From Rhodosporidiobolus odoratus (lineage: Eukaryota > Basidiomycota > Microbotryomycetes > Sporidiobolales > Sporidiobolaceae), in the NCBI GenBank assembly GCA_034387635.1, contig JAOANU010000009.1, positions 62,001 to 126,000 of the forward strand: a DNA stretch of 64,000 nt, written 5' to 3'. Below the pieces are notes generated by a model. That model was not told where the DNA came from. It made no database searches and saw only the letters and a program-made list of their open reading frames with translations. Within the stretch, counting starts at the first letter, position 1. Each line of letters begins with the position of its first letter. Below, piece after piece: positions 34,336-44,386 of the stretch. Made by a program: the position numbers and the translations under genes.

Positions 34336-34910
34336 AAACAGAGTCAGGTTGACCAGCTATTAAGTTGGGGTACAAAGCTGGTGTTGACGAAGCTGACCGT
34401 TTCCTCAACCGGATCACCCCATGCAAACAGGTTGAGGTCATCGATCCAGTGGTAGCACGTCGACTTTTCGCTCGCGCAGGCTTCGATGGCGCTCAAGTTC
34501 TAGACTAGAGTGGGGATCCCTGAGGTAAGCCCTGTTGACTTTGTCTCCTGCTCAACACCCATCCCAGGCGAAGGGTGCACGAGCAAACAAGCCCCAGTGG
34601 AGCAGCTGGTACTCCCCATTCAAGCAGGTCTTCGTTGAGTACGGCAACGCGGCGACATCCAGCCCGAGCCAGATGACAACTTCGTTGTGCCAATGCTGAC
34701 ACTGGATTGTGTCCGCAGTGCACACTACAGCATCTCATGTGTAGGCTTCAAATCAAAAGTCAGTCTTGATCTTCTAGTTGCACATGTAGAAGAATCGTAT
34801 TCACTGTCAAGATAAATATCTGCCAAGTATCTTAGTTGGGGACAGCCTGGGAAGGCCCAGTCAGCTTCTTTCAGGTTTATAGCAAGTCCAAGTCCAAGTC
34901 AAGCATGTTG
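34336..34910. other. Unassigned stretch with a short coding-like relic
   Basis: A plus-strand frame at about 34360-34503 reads KAGVDEADRFLNRITPCKQ and VEVIDPVVARRLFARAGFDG before a stop. It looks protein-like but belongs to no family I recognise. The rest shows nothing. Confidence 0.35.
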
Positions 34911-35130
34911 AATTGATTGATTTATTGATTTATTCCAAGTCTAAACAAGTCGTGATCAGACCTACAACAGATCCATTTTGACTGGATGCCTCAGAGAGGT
35001 CTGCAAGAGGTATATGGGTTGTCAACAACACAAGCGAAAAGAGAGGGGAAAAAATCGGTAGAGTGAATGAGACAAAGAGAGGGAAAGTGTGGGTGGGAGA
35101 GAAGAGAGAAGCCAATTGGAAGATTGTCAC
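34911..35130 (-). mobile_element. LINE family A 3'-end fragment, diverged
   Basis: A degenerate (GATT)n/(TTAT) tail at 34911-34934 is followed by the family A block (CCAAGTCTAAACAAGTCG ... GCCTCAGAGAGGTCT). It is more diverged than the copies at 31216 and 36925. Confidence 0.75.
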
Positions 35131-35169
35131 ATAGGTTTCCCACCCCTCCATCCTCTGCACCTCATGCTC

Positions 35170-35540
35170 CCTGGCAACAATCCCCTCCCACCACTCTTGT
35201 CATCCCCGATACCAAGGAAGCAGGAATCGAGGCTCACAATAAGCTCCTTGTCGCACTCGAGTCCGCGGACCACGCCAGAGTGTACAGCGACGGGTCACTC
35301 AAGGAAGGCGTCGTAGGTGCAGGCACCGTAATTGTCGTCAGAAGCGGCGGTGTTGAGGGAGACATTGAGAGAAGCGAGGCAATGGGGAGAGATAGAACGG
35401 TTTACGAGGGCGAGCTCCAAGGAGCGCAAACAGGGATTCTCTCTCTTCTCCCCCTTCTCTCCTCCTCAAACGTGCACCTCCCCTCTCTCTACATCTTTGC
35501 ACACAATCAAAAAGCCGGAATCGAGTGCACCTCATTCTGA
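35170..35540 (+). pseudogene. LINE RNase H domain relic
   Basis: The open frame contains ARVYSDGSLKEGVVGAGTV, TVYEGELQGAQTGILSLL and SLYIFAHNQKAGIE. These correspond to the first Asp, the Glu and the third catalytic region of a LINE-type RNase H. The usual Asp in the third motif (FxDNQ) is His here, so activity would be lost. The frame ends at 35540; no RT domain is attached. Confidence 0.72.
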
Positions 35541-36267
35541 CCAGTGCTTGTGCAGAGAGGCCTGCGGCCTTTGTTTTGTGGCATATCTAGGTGCCGCTGC
35601 GCTTGTAGGACCCAGTATCACCCTACCTCTGGAAGCCCCATTCCTCCTGCTTCTTCTGTACCCACCGCACCAGGTGCTGAGCCCAATTTCCTTGTATGGT
35701 TTGTGACCCGTGTGGTGTGGTCAGACTCTCAGCTAGAGGAATAGCGGCAGGTGCATGCCAGTGGGAGGGCATCCAGGTTGTACTTCTGGATCAAGGGGAT
35801 GCAGGCATCACACACACCAGGTCAACAATGTTGGTGTGGAAGCAGTTTTTGCATTTGGTGCGGGAAGTGCTAGGATACTTCTCGAAACCCCTGTCAATCA
35901 AGCTACCACAGTGTGTGCGCTGCTTGCTGGAGGGCATTGGGTAGATAAGCGGAAGTTGAGATTGCTATCATGCAGGTCGCTCTTTACGCATGATTTGCCA
36001 GGGAAGCCTCCAGAAGTATACTACCGCAGTGGGGACAAAAGGCACACCTTTAGCGAGCTCACTCCTGCTTGCAAGAGGACTCGTGTGGCAGCCTTGAGAA
36101 GGGAAAGAACCCCTGGCTCTGCACCTTCACCGCTGCTAAAAGGCGAGTGGCCTCAGCGCCAAACACTCTGTATTTCACATCCCCCTCCTCCGTTGCCGTA
36201 GGTGCCTCCTCTGCACCTCTTGCCCTTCTTTCCACCCTTCCTACTCTTCTTGCTGCCCTCTTTGTAT
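35541..36267. other. Unassigned stretch, one 148-codon frame
   Basis: A plus-strand frame at about 35755-36201 includes NNVGVEAVFAFGAGSARILL and KPPEVYYRSGDKRHTFSEL. No family is recognised and there is no supporting gene structure. It may be transposon-derived. Confidence 0.3.
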
Positions 36268-36592
36268 CGTTTGTTGATTTGTTTGTTAAATTCCAAGTTT
36301 GAAGTCTGTATCGGGCCAGTGGCCCATGTAGACTACTAGAGAGGAGGGAAAGGCGAGAACAGGGCTCAGATGTTGGCAACAGGCAAGAGAGGGATACGAG
36401 GGGAAAGACCTGACTACAACACTACCTCACCACTTCGCTGCACCCCCGCTGTACTCCTCTGCCATTCAGCGCTTCACTGCACCACCATTGTTCTCCACCC
36501 CTGTGGCATCAAGCTGCGGAAGTGATCGGTGGCATTGATGTAATTGAGGATTGTTGGAAGGAAAGCCTGAGAAGAGAAAGGAGGGTGCTGAA

Positions 36593-36594
<2 letters not shown>
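36268..36594 (-). mobile_element. LINE family B 3'-end fragment
   Basis: (GTTT)-like tail at 36269-36288, then GGGCCAGTGGCCCATGTAG and the family B 3' UTR. The reverse strand has traces of the C-terminal motif. It runs into a homopolymer of G. Confidence 0.7.

Positions 36595-36629
<35 letters not shown>
36595..36629 (+). repeat. 35-nt poly(G) run
   Basis: An uninterrupted run of about 35 G residues sits inside LINE B-derived sequence. Other family B copies have a mixed purine stretch at this place. It may be real slippage or a sequencing/assembly artefact. Confidence 0.9.
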
Positions 36630-36630
<1 letters not shown>

Positions 36631-36924
36631 GGAAGTAAGAGAGGGTGCAAGGGAGAGGCAGACGCAGCGCGAAGGGCTAGTCAGACTTGGGCTAGGGTGA
36701 GTTAGAGATGTATAGGTCGTGCATTGGCTTCATTCTTGAGCGCTTCCTGCGAGAATGACCCGATATCTCGGCACATAACCCGTGCCAGCTCTTTCTGCGG
36801 CCTCTCCAACAGCTTTATTTTCTTCCCGGCCTTTTCTCCTTCCCACCAAACTGCTCCTGTCCACATCGTCTGTACCCCCACCGTCTGTTGGAGTAGAGTC
36901 GTCGCCCATTCCGACCAACATGGG

Positions 36925-37690
36925 GATTGATTGATTGATTGATTGATTGATTCCAAGCTTAAACAAGTCGGTGTCAGGCCTACAAGAGTCCTACGTCGAC
37001 TGGGCGCCTCAGAGAGATCTTCAACGGGTAGAAGGGGTATCGATCACAAGAGAGAAAAGAGAGGGGAAACGATTGGTAGAATGAATAAAACAAAGAAGGG
37101 AAAATATGTGGGCGGGGGAGAAAAGAAAAGCCAGTCCAGGAATCCGCTGCACCTTCAGCTCTCTCCTCAACTCCTTCCTCTCCTCCTCATACTGCTCGCA
37201 TTCTAGAAGGTAGTGTTCGCGGGTCTCCAGCGCGCCGCATTGCTTGCAGAGGCGTTCCGGGTCGTCGTCGTCAAGGAAGCGTTTGGTTGCGCCGAGATCG
37301 TTGAAGTCGAGGCGTAGGCGGGAGAGGAGGACGGCGTGGCGACGGGGGACGTGATGAATAGGCCGGGAGAAGGCTTTGCCCGGTGGTCGGGGATCGATCA
37401 CTCGTAAAGCGGCGCCGACGTTGTTGGCCTGTGTCCATTGGGTCGTCCACTCGGCTTGGAGAGCCGCCTCGTGTTGTTGACGGAGGGCAGAGAGCGAGAG
37501 AGGGAGTCGAGGGGTATGATGCGGGTTGGCTGAGGCCCTCTTCACCAACTGTGTTGAGGATTCCTGTGCTCCATCCCAATCGCTGTTCTCACTCTCGAAC
37601 ATTTGGAGCCAGACATAGATCCAGTAGCAAAGGAAGCTGCAGAGGACTATAATTGTGAGGAGGTGTGGCAGGACATCTCTATACATTGGG
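36925..37690 (-). mobile_element. LINE family A 3' fragment, longest copy
   Basis: Tail (GATT)n at 36925-36950. The reverse strand has an open frame of over 200 codons with WTTQWTQANNVGAALRVID, HAVLLSRLRLDFNDLG and the zinc motif LCKQCGALETREHYLLECEQ. These are the post-RNase H C-terminal parts of a LINE ORF2. The 5' end is truncated near 37690. Confidence 0.82.
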
Positions 37691-38534
37691 CCTATTTCTG
37701 CTTGCGTAAGGATATGACAACATCCAGTATGCTGCCTGACTTATAGTAAGAGCCATTGGCGGCAATACTCCACATCCTCCTAACAGCACTCAAAGCCAAA
37801 GTCAACATCCTCGCCTTTTATTAAGGCTTACTCTATCCCAATAAGCATTCGAAGCTTGCACAGCTACCTCGTACAACCCCCTCCTGGGCTAGGAGATGTG
37901 CCATACCCCCACCCCTGATGAAACGCTGCATTTCACGAAGTCTGCCCATCTTTTGCAGGAATAGTGCCGCGGTAGACAGACTTTGTGCATTTCGCCGTTG
38001 ACGCGCTGAGCGCAGGAACGCTGCCAAAGCAGAGGAAAACGCGACTGTTTTCTTTTAGTTATTCTCTTTTCCTCACAACAATGGTAAAGAAGCTGCACAA
38101 GCTTCAGTGTAACCTACCTACTGTTACAACGTGCTGCCGACATGTGCAAGCCACAGCATAATGATTGCAGAATTCTTCGCATCTTTTGTACAGCCCGCGA
38201 CTCACTTGTAAGAGTTTGTCACTGCCAGGGCCTTCATTTGGTCCAGGGTGAAGCCTCGAATCCACTTACCGGCCTTACCAGCCTATCTGTTCGAGTTTGG
38301 ACACAAAATCACACCAACTTGGCTCCCTTTTTGAGAGCAGACTTTTGTCCCCCACAGCCGTTTGTTCCCTATAGGGCTGTTATGATCCTGGCACTACACA
38401 GCGGGCATGGGAAATTGACTTTTTTGTTCTTGCAGAGTGGAATTTAGTATAAGGATGGCTGTTGTAGAGGACTCCTCGGTTTCATTCACTCTTCCAACTG
38501 TTCCCCCTCCCTTGTTCTTTCATGTGATTGCTAC
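37691..38534. other. Spacer, no gene seen
   Basis: No domain, tRNA or repeat relation was recognised here. Confidence 0.5.
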
Positions 38535-38620
38535 CCTTCTACCTGTTGGAGGCCTCTCTGAGGCAATCACATGGCATACGACTTTTGTAGACCTGATACC
38601 AATCTGTCTAACCTTGGAAC

Positions 38621-38651
<31 letters not shown>

Positions 38652-38683
38652 CCAATCAACCAATTGATCAATCAATCAATCTG

Positions 38684-38716
<33 letters not shown>

Positions 38717-38720
38717 TAAT
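38535..38720 (+). mobile_element. LINE family A 3' end with long (CAAT)n tail
   Basis: GGAGGCCTCTCTGAGGCAAT, then ACTTTTGTAGACCTGATACC is the family A 3' end in plus orientation. It is followed by about 100 bp of CAAT repeats (38621-38720) with a few variants. Confidence 0.82.
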
Positions 38721-39119
38721 CGTGCACAAAGGCTCGTGGTGCTACCAATGAGAGTCAGTGATTAAGAGGGCTGGGCTCAGTCATAGGGAACACCTCTGCA
38801 GACTGCAATACTGCTATTCCCGCTTGATACTGCTATCCTTCTCAAAAAACACGCAAACAACATGGCAAACGTGGCTGAACCGCAATTGTCGAGCTACTGT
38901 AGTAGGCACAAGACGGGTCAAAAGATGTTCACATAGTCAGAGTGAATGGCCCCATGCTCAAGAGACATGGGAGAAAGGCAAGAAGAGAAATATGCTTGCT
39001 GGTTTGCGTAGACAAGAGGACAATGCCACACGCGACCTTGCAGCAATACCCGCAGCCTTATAGGCATTCTTGAGCACTGGGACCATTGTGTTGGCCTAAC
39101 AGGCAACGCAACTAACAGG
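38721..39119. other. Spacer, no gene seen
   Basis: Nothing recognised between two LINE ends. Confidence 0.5.
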
Positions 39120-39440
39120 CTGACCAGACCTTCCTCCCTGAATTCCTCACCTACATCAACGCTATGATTGCTTCTTGCGTCTCTATGCCACAGTGACAGA
39201 GAACAACAGCGGTGCAGTGAAGCGGTGAATGGTGCAGGAGAACGGTGGGGGCGCAGCGAAGCGGTGAGTCAGTAATGGAGTAGGTTCCTCCTCCCCCTTT
39301 CTTTCTCTTGCTTTTGATGTCCTCTGTTCTCTTTCTGTTTTGTCCTCTCGGCCTTATTGTCTCTCACCCCCCTCCATCTCTCATAGTCTACACGGGCCAC
39401 TGGCCCAATACAGACTTCGAATTTGGAATCAACAGACCAG
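39120..39440 (+). mobile_element. LINE family B 3'-end fragment
   Basis: Degenerate C-terminal motif (CTACATCAACGCTATG) and the 3' block CTACACGGGCCACTGGCCCA ending near 39430. Here the tail is reduced. Confidence 0.7.
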
Positions 39441-39913
39441 CCAGCCGCAGCCCCTGTCCCTGTTAGCCAGTTTGCTGGTCTTGGGTGCGCACAATGCGCT
39501 AACAGGCAAAAGGGTCACAATCATCTGTTCTTTCTGATGTTCTGCAGCTTGGATATATAGAGACACGCCAGAGGCATATAGCAAGCTTTGAGGACTGCGG
39601 AACACCTCAGGACTGAAGCCAGCAGTTCCTGCCAGGACCCTCCTTCCCACTTGCTTGATTGGTCACACTGCTATTCAATAATGCCTCAGCCCATATAATG
39701 CCTCTCCCACCCTCAGCCTTGCCTGACTTGTAGACATCAGTACAAGGTGCACACCTCTCCGTTGTCAAGCCACACTGCCCACACACTGCTAGCTGGCGGC
39801 TTGTCTTTGTGCATGATGATTGTGGCGGGTTGAGCATGCTGTAGTTGTCAATAGCGGGTCAGGGGAGGGGTGGGATGAAGGCGGCACACAGGTTGTAAGC
39901 CCAACTGGTAGAC
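39441..39913. other. Spacer up to the inversion breakpoint
   Basis: No gene seen. It ends at GGTAGAC just before the LTR remnant; in the inferred older order it was joined to 17334. Confidence 0.5.
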
Positions 39914-40212
39914 CCTTACGATACCCACGAGTATCCTCATACTAAGAGACTTGTGTATAACAGTCGATTATATTTACCCGGTATGAAGTAGATGGATCAT
40001 TCAACATTGAAGGTGGACTTGGTGGAATCCGTAGCTGCTTCCTTCTCCTCTAGCACTAGTTACCCCTATTCGTTGTTCTGAGAACCAGGATCAGTTCATT
40101 GTTCTTGGTCTCGGTCCGTCTTCGCTCGACTACAACGACCCTCGCATCTTCCTCCCTCACTTTAGCAGCAACTCTGGTCTCGCCTTACGGTTCGACATCG
40201 GTAGTTCCTGCA
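39914..40212 (+). repeat. 3' LTR remainder, LTR bases 60 to the end
   Basis: Matches the 5' LTR from about base 60 to its last base (ends GGTAGTTCCTGCA at 40212) and lacks the first 59 bp, which are at 17335-17393. It is followed directly by the target duplication CAATC (40213-40217). Orientation is opposite to the main element. Confidence 0.93.
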
Positions 40213-40925
40213 CAATCCAACCTTCTCAAGCCAAGAAAAAGACAGCACCGAAGTAGTGAACGCTACATCTATCCCGGACGTGACCCGGGACTTGGTCGCG
40301 GATCTCGAGGCAGTGCTAGTGAGGCAATTAGGGCAAGCAAAAGATAGGGGCAAAGGTGACAGTCAGGGCAAAAGAATCCCTCGGGCCGGGATCGAACCGG
40401 CTGCCTTGAGATATGTGATAACCAATTACAGTCTCACGCTCTTCCAGATGAGCTACCAAGGGGGTATGATCTGCGGCCTCCTGTCCACGTTCTATGAACC
40501 CAACACCATATGCTCAGTAGGCGTTGCGTTTTGGCGGTAGATCTTCTGTGTCCGCGATCCAGTGACGCACTAGAGCTCGAGGCAGTACAAGCCAGAGCAG
40601 ACAATCTCCCACTGCATACAATTCCCCAATGCATACAGTTCAAGAACAAGGACAAGTGTATTATAAACACCTGGACTCCCTTGCAACGTAGCGACACTCA
40701 GACAATAAAGAGCGGCTAGAAAAGCTGAAGAAAAAGTGAGAATGAGCGAGCGTGGGAGAGCCAGAAGGAAGGAAGGAACGGGAAGAAACCCGAGAGTCGT
40801 GAAAAAGGGGGAGAAACGGGAGAGAAAAGAAAGAAGTGTCTACAACGTCGAAAGCCAGCCAAGCCCCTACTTTGACAGCCCATTGGCCTTGACCGCACCT
40901 GCTGCGCCTGCCGCAGGCTGTTCTT
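40213..40925 (+). repeat. Segmental duplication copy 2, part B
   Basis: Continues from the gypsy target site with the sequence of 9684-10217 and then, without the 5.1-kb insertion, of 15322-15505. It contains tRNA-Tyr and runs into the last exon of intact SCS7. Confidence 0.93.
40377..40462 (-). tRNA. tRNA-Tyr (GUA), with intron, second copy
   Basis: Same gene as 9848-9933: C1-G72 acceptor CCCTTGG/CCGAGGG, anticodon loop C-T-GTA-A followed by a 13-nt intron, T-loop GGTTCGATCCC. It lies 165 bp from the LTR end. Confidence 0.94.
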
Positions 40926-43088
40926 TGCCCGGTGAGACGAAAGTTGTGTTGAACATGCGGTCCCAGATGGGTGAGGTGACACCTGAATTACGGGAGGCGA
41001 GGGAATCAGCGAAGGACCCTCGTTGAGTACAGATCAGGTAGGCTGAGCAATACAGTGGTGCAGTGGAGGGGGCATAGCGAAGGAAGAGGAAGTAGAGGAG
41101 AAAGCGAAACAGACGCGGATATGGAAGAGGGAAGGATGGTTGGTGGACAAGGCGACATACCAAAGCCGAGGTTGGGTTCCTTGCTGCGCGTGCAAAAAGC
41201 GGCGAAAGACGCGAGGGAACAGTCAGCTCTGGCCCTCAGATATAATATCATGTTTCCCTCAGACAAATCATTGTGGGCTAGTGAGCCAGCTTGCCCAGAC
41301 TCCAAGGAGGGAATACTATAAATCGAAGAGACGTACTAGTGGTGATCCATGTGCCACGACTTTTGCTTCCTGACATACTGTCAACGCGGGACGCCAGGGT
41401 TGATACCGAGCAGAGAAAGACGGAGGGGAAAAAAGATCAAGACAGGGAAACGTTAATAACGCGCAACCTCCTCGCAGGGAAGGAAGGAAGTGAAAAGTCA
41501 AAGCGGACCTCCGGTAGCTTGGTATGATGCAACGCATAATGCATAACATCATACAAGACATAGAACGTGAAGCTTCCGGCAATGATCCCATTGGCCATCC
41601 AGTTCGGGAACAAGCCATGAGCGAGGCGGGTGAAGGGTGCTTGGAGGGCGACAAAGAGTGTAGGAGGCATGACGAGGCGCATTCGATCCATCTTTGCAGA
41701 AGATGAGAGAACGAGTCAGCTGACATAGCTCGTCCTCTTGTCTCCAGCTTGCCATTGTCGAGCGCAGGCCCTCCTTGCTTGGACATTGATATCAATGTAG
41801 CGGGAGCGATGCACGTACCGGAATGTAGTGATGGATACCATGTAACAGGAAGTGCAACGTAAGCGCCGCCGGGTGATCAGGCAGGTACTCGTCGATGTGG
41901 AACAGGAACCGGTGCATGCCGTATTCAAGGAGCTGTAAAACCGGCGAGTCAGTACTCTGCGGGCTGAAACAAAGCGGCCTAGGGTGGGCGGCGAGGCTCG
42001 AGCCGACGGGAGGGTACGAGGGGAAAAAGAAAGAAATGCAAGAATAGGCTGGTGTTGCGACCTGAGGGAGCGGGAGCAACGACGTACCGTCCAGATCACA
42101 TTGCCAACCAAGAAACATATTCCACTCCTCCCCAGCGCCGTACTCAGAGCCACTCCCGCCGTGAGCTGCTGCAAGATTGACTGGCGGAATATGTATGCGG
42201 CGATGGGTAGCCAGATTAGCGGTACGACATACCACGACGTCATCGTGAAGATTTCGAGGTAGGACGGGCCAAAGAGGCGGGCGGGACGGGGGAGATGGCT
42301 GAGTAGTCGGGAGGGTGTACACGAAGGTAATGGTGGAAGAGGAGGAAAGATTAGCGTGACAGAAGCGCGAGGCATGGGAGGGCAGGTGGAATCAATGGTG
42401 CAGATGGGGTCGTTGGGGGCAGTCGAGACACGGGAAGGGAGGAAAACCAAAAGCAGAGTACCGAAATCAGCAAAGTGTCCGGTCAAGCAGAGGCAAAGAA
42501 ACAACTCACCGAGGCTGATGCACCTGCTGCAAGTAAAACGCTTTACTGAATTGAGCCCTCCAAACTTGCATGATCAACGGTCGGTCCAAATCTAAGAATT
42601 GATTCTTTTCCCAGTCCTTGGACGTCTCAGTGTCATCCGGTGTCCAACCGTCTTTGAACTCGAAGGTCGGATCCGTGATGGATTCCTGTGTGCCGAGACG
42701 ACCGATGCAATACTCGGAGAGGACGGAGAAGGCACTGTCGCTGTGAGAGTGCGAGATTGGGTCGGACATGATTTCGGTGATATCGCTGGCGGCATAATCG
42801 AGGATGAGGTCGTCACCGCCGGGGTGATCTTCGAGGAAAGGCGTGACCTGTGTACATGGTTCAGCGAGGCAGATAGATGACAAAGACGCGCGCAGAGAGG
42901 AAGGGGAAGCCAGATGGGCGAACGCGGTTAGCCCCCTACATGCTTTCAAAGAGACAGAGCAGTAGACTCACATCGTATACCTTACCCTCGTAAGTGATCC
43001 AGCAATCTTTAGCTGTGCGGTGTTTGTCGACGTCCTCCTGGAGGTAGATGCGCGAACGCTTCGAGGCGCGTTGTTGGGTGCTTGACAT
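40867..43088 (-). CDS. SCS7: Sphingolipid fatty-acid 2-hydroxylase (Scs7/FA2H)
   Basis: Endoplasmic reticulum enzyme that 2-hydroxylates the very-long-chain acyl part of ceramides. It starts MSSTQQRASKRSRIYLQED at 43088. An N-terminal cytochrome b5 domain with the heme motif FLEDHPGGDD supplies electrons. The hydroxylase domain follows, with membrane segments (SWYVVPLIWLPIAAYIF, FYVLYDVMHY) and histidine boxes LEYGMHRFLFH, LHFLLHGIHHYIP, HYALHH and KSWHMDHHYKEPN. The HHY junction spans an intron, which confirms the splicing. The C-terminus is VTSPIWDRMFNTTF ... GAVKANGLSK. There are about eight introns. The last exon overlaps the segmental duplication, and its copy at 15322-15505 is a fragment. 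Confidence 0.95.
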
Positions 43089-43482
43089 GGGCGCAGTTTA
43101 CTAGGTAGGGACGGTGGGTATAGGTGCAGGAGATTTAACCAGCAGACCGAGCAAAGACTGAACGACCGAGAACAGAAAGAGAACACGACAGAAGTCTCGA
43201 GTGAACGATTTCGGACAGTGGCGTTGTCGGAAGCGAGACTTTACAAACAACACCATCCGGCGATTTTGCTCGCGGGCACAAGCGTCGTAGATCATGTATC
43301 GTCGACACTGATAGCGACCGCACTTACCCAGATAATATAACGCTTTTCTTGGGTGGCGCACTCTCGCAGAAAAGGAGAAAAACAGCGAGGTGTCGTGTCC
43401 TCGTTGCTAGGCCTGCATACGCGTCTATCCCGGAGTCAAGCCATATCCCAAGGTCATTCCCGATCCCTGCTAACAGGCTCAC
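43089..43482. promoter_or_regulatory. Intergenic region upstream of SCS7, downstream of TBCA
   Basis: Contains the SCS7 promoter/5' UTR and the TBCA 3' UTR. A reverse-strand frame at 43101-43361 is basic and Cys-rich but has no sign of being a gene. Confidence 0.4.
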
Positions 43483-44045
43483 TTACTCCGACTTGGCCAG
43501 TCGCAATGCCTCCTTCGCCTTCCCATATTCCTGCGTCCCATTCAGGTCTTCTTCGGCGCTAGCCTGTGGAAGACGCGTCAGTTCCAGTCAGTGGCGAGTC
43601 TCTGGACCATACTCTGAGACGGGCACGTACTACCAAATCTTCCAATTCTGCCACCGCCTTTGCAAGCCTTTTCTCTGAGTCGGGAATCATCTGCAGACTA
43701 TCCGCTGCAACACGGCGCTGCAAAGCACTCGCTCGTATCTCGTCAGCATTGGTAGCGGAGAAAACGCCGCAACATCGCGAAGGAAGGGGAGGGGGGCGCA
43801 ACGAACCTGTTGCCGAACTTCGTACTCGTCTTCCCCTCGGGCTTCCATCTCGTCCGCTTTGGCTTTGGTTTGCGCTGATTCATCCTTGTACGACTGAACC
43901 TCTCGGACTAGCCTTCGGAGAGGCATGGCCGAGTTGGAGGGGAAAGACAGTCAGTCGGAGGGTAGGGGAAGGGGGAGGAAAAGAGGAAGTGTCGCACCGC
44001 TGAACGACGGAGGTTTTGATGTTTAGTTGTCGGGTGTTGAGGCTC
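43483..44045 (-). CDS. Tubulin-specific chaperone A (Rbl2)
   Basis: Cofactor A binds beta-tubulin after release from the CCT chaperonin. Four exons read MSLNTRQLNIKTSVVQR, LVREVQSYKDESAQTKAKAD to YEVRQQ, then ADEIRASALQRRVAADSLQM to AVAELEDLV, and ASAEEDLNGTQEYGKAKEAL ending LAKSE. Introns have GT-AG ends. About 115 residues, all helical with heptad-like spacing, is the usual size and fold (three-helix bundle) of this family. It is divergent from RPN1. Confidence 0.93.
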
Positions 44046-44386
44046 ATGGTATCGGGGCGTACGAGACGGAATCCAGCGAGTCAGGATGGGAGAACGAGGT
44101 TGAGGTGAACTGATCAAGAGAAAAGGCAAGGGGAAGGAAAAGACCAAGACAGCGAGACGGGCGAGCCAAGGAAGTCGAGGGCAGGTCAGGAGAGGTAGCT
44201 GTAGCTTGCTACTTTGGGATGTGTATGTACTGGGATCAACTGTGACACTAGCGAGGAAATTGAACCCCATTTATATCTCAGCGTCGTCAGTCTTCCTCCA
44301 CTTCTCATATTCTACCTCACTCGCTTGTCTGATCTCTGTCTGGAAACCTCGAGAGCACTTGTTACAACTCCTCAGTGCCGCCCTCT
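44046..44386. promoter_or_regulatory. Bidirectional promoter, TBCA / RPN1
   Basis: A 341-bp gap between divergent start codons. I see no clear motif such as GGTGGCAAA, the Rpn4-type proteasome box of ascomycetes. Confidence 0.5.

Noticed and set aside
35755..36201. 148-codon plus-strand frame
   Set aside because: Kept only as an unassigned stretch; no family, start context or intron evidence to call it a gene.
38621..38720. CAAT repeat considered as a CRISPR-like or satellite array
   Set aside because: A simple tetranucleotide run at a LINE 3' end; no spacers and a eukaryotic context.
43101..43361. Basic Cys-rich reverse-strand frame upstream of SCS7
   Set aside because: Lies in the SCS7 promoter/5' UTR region and shows no domain or exon links.
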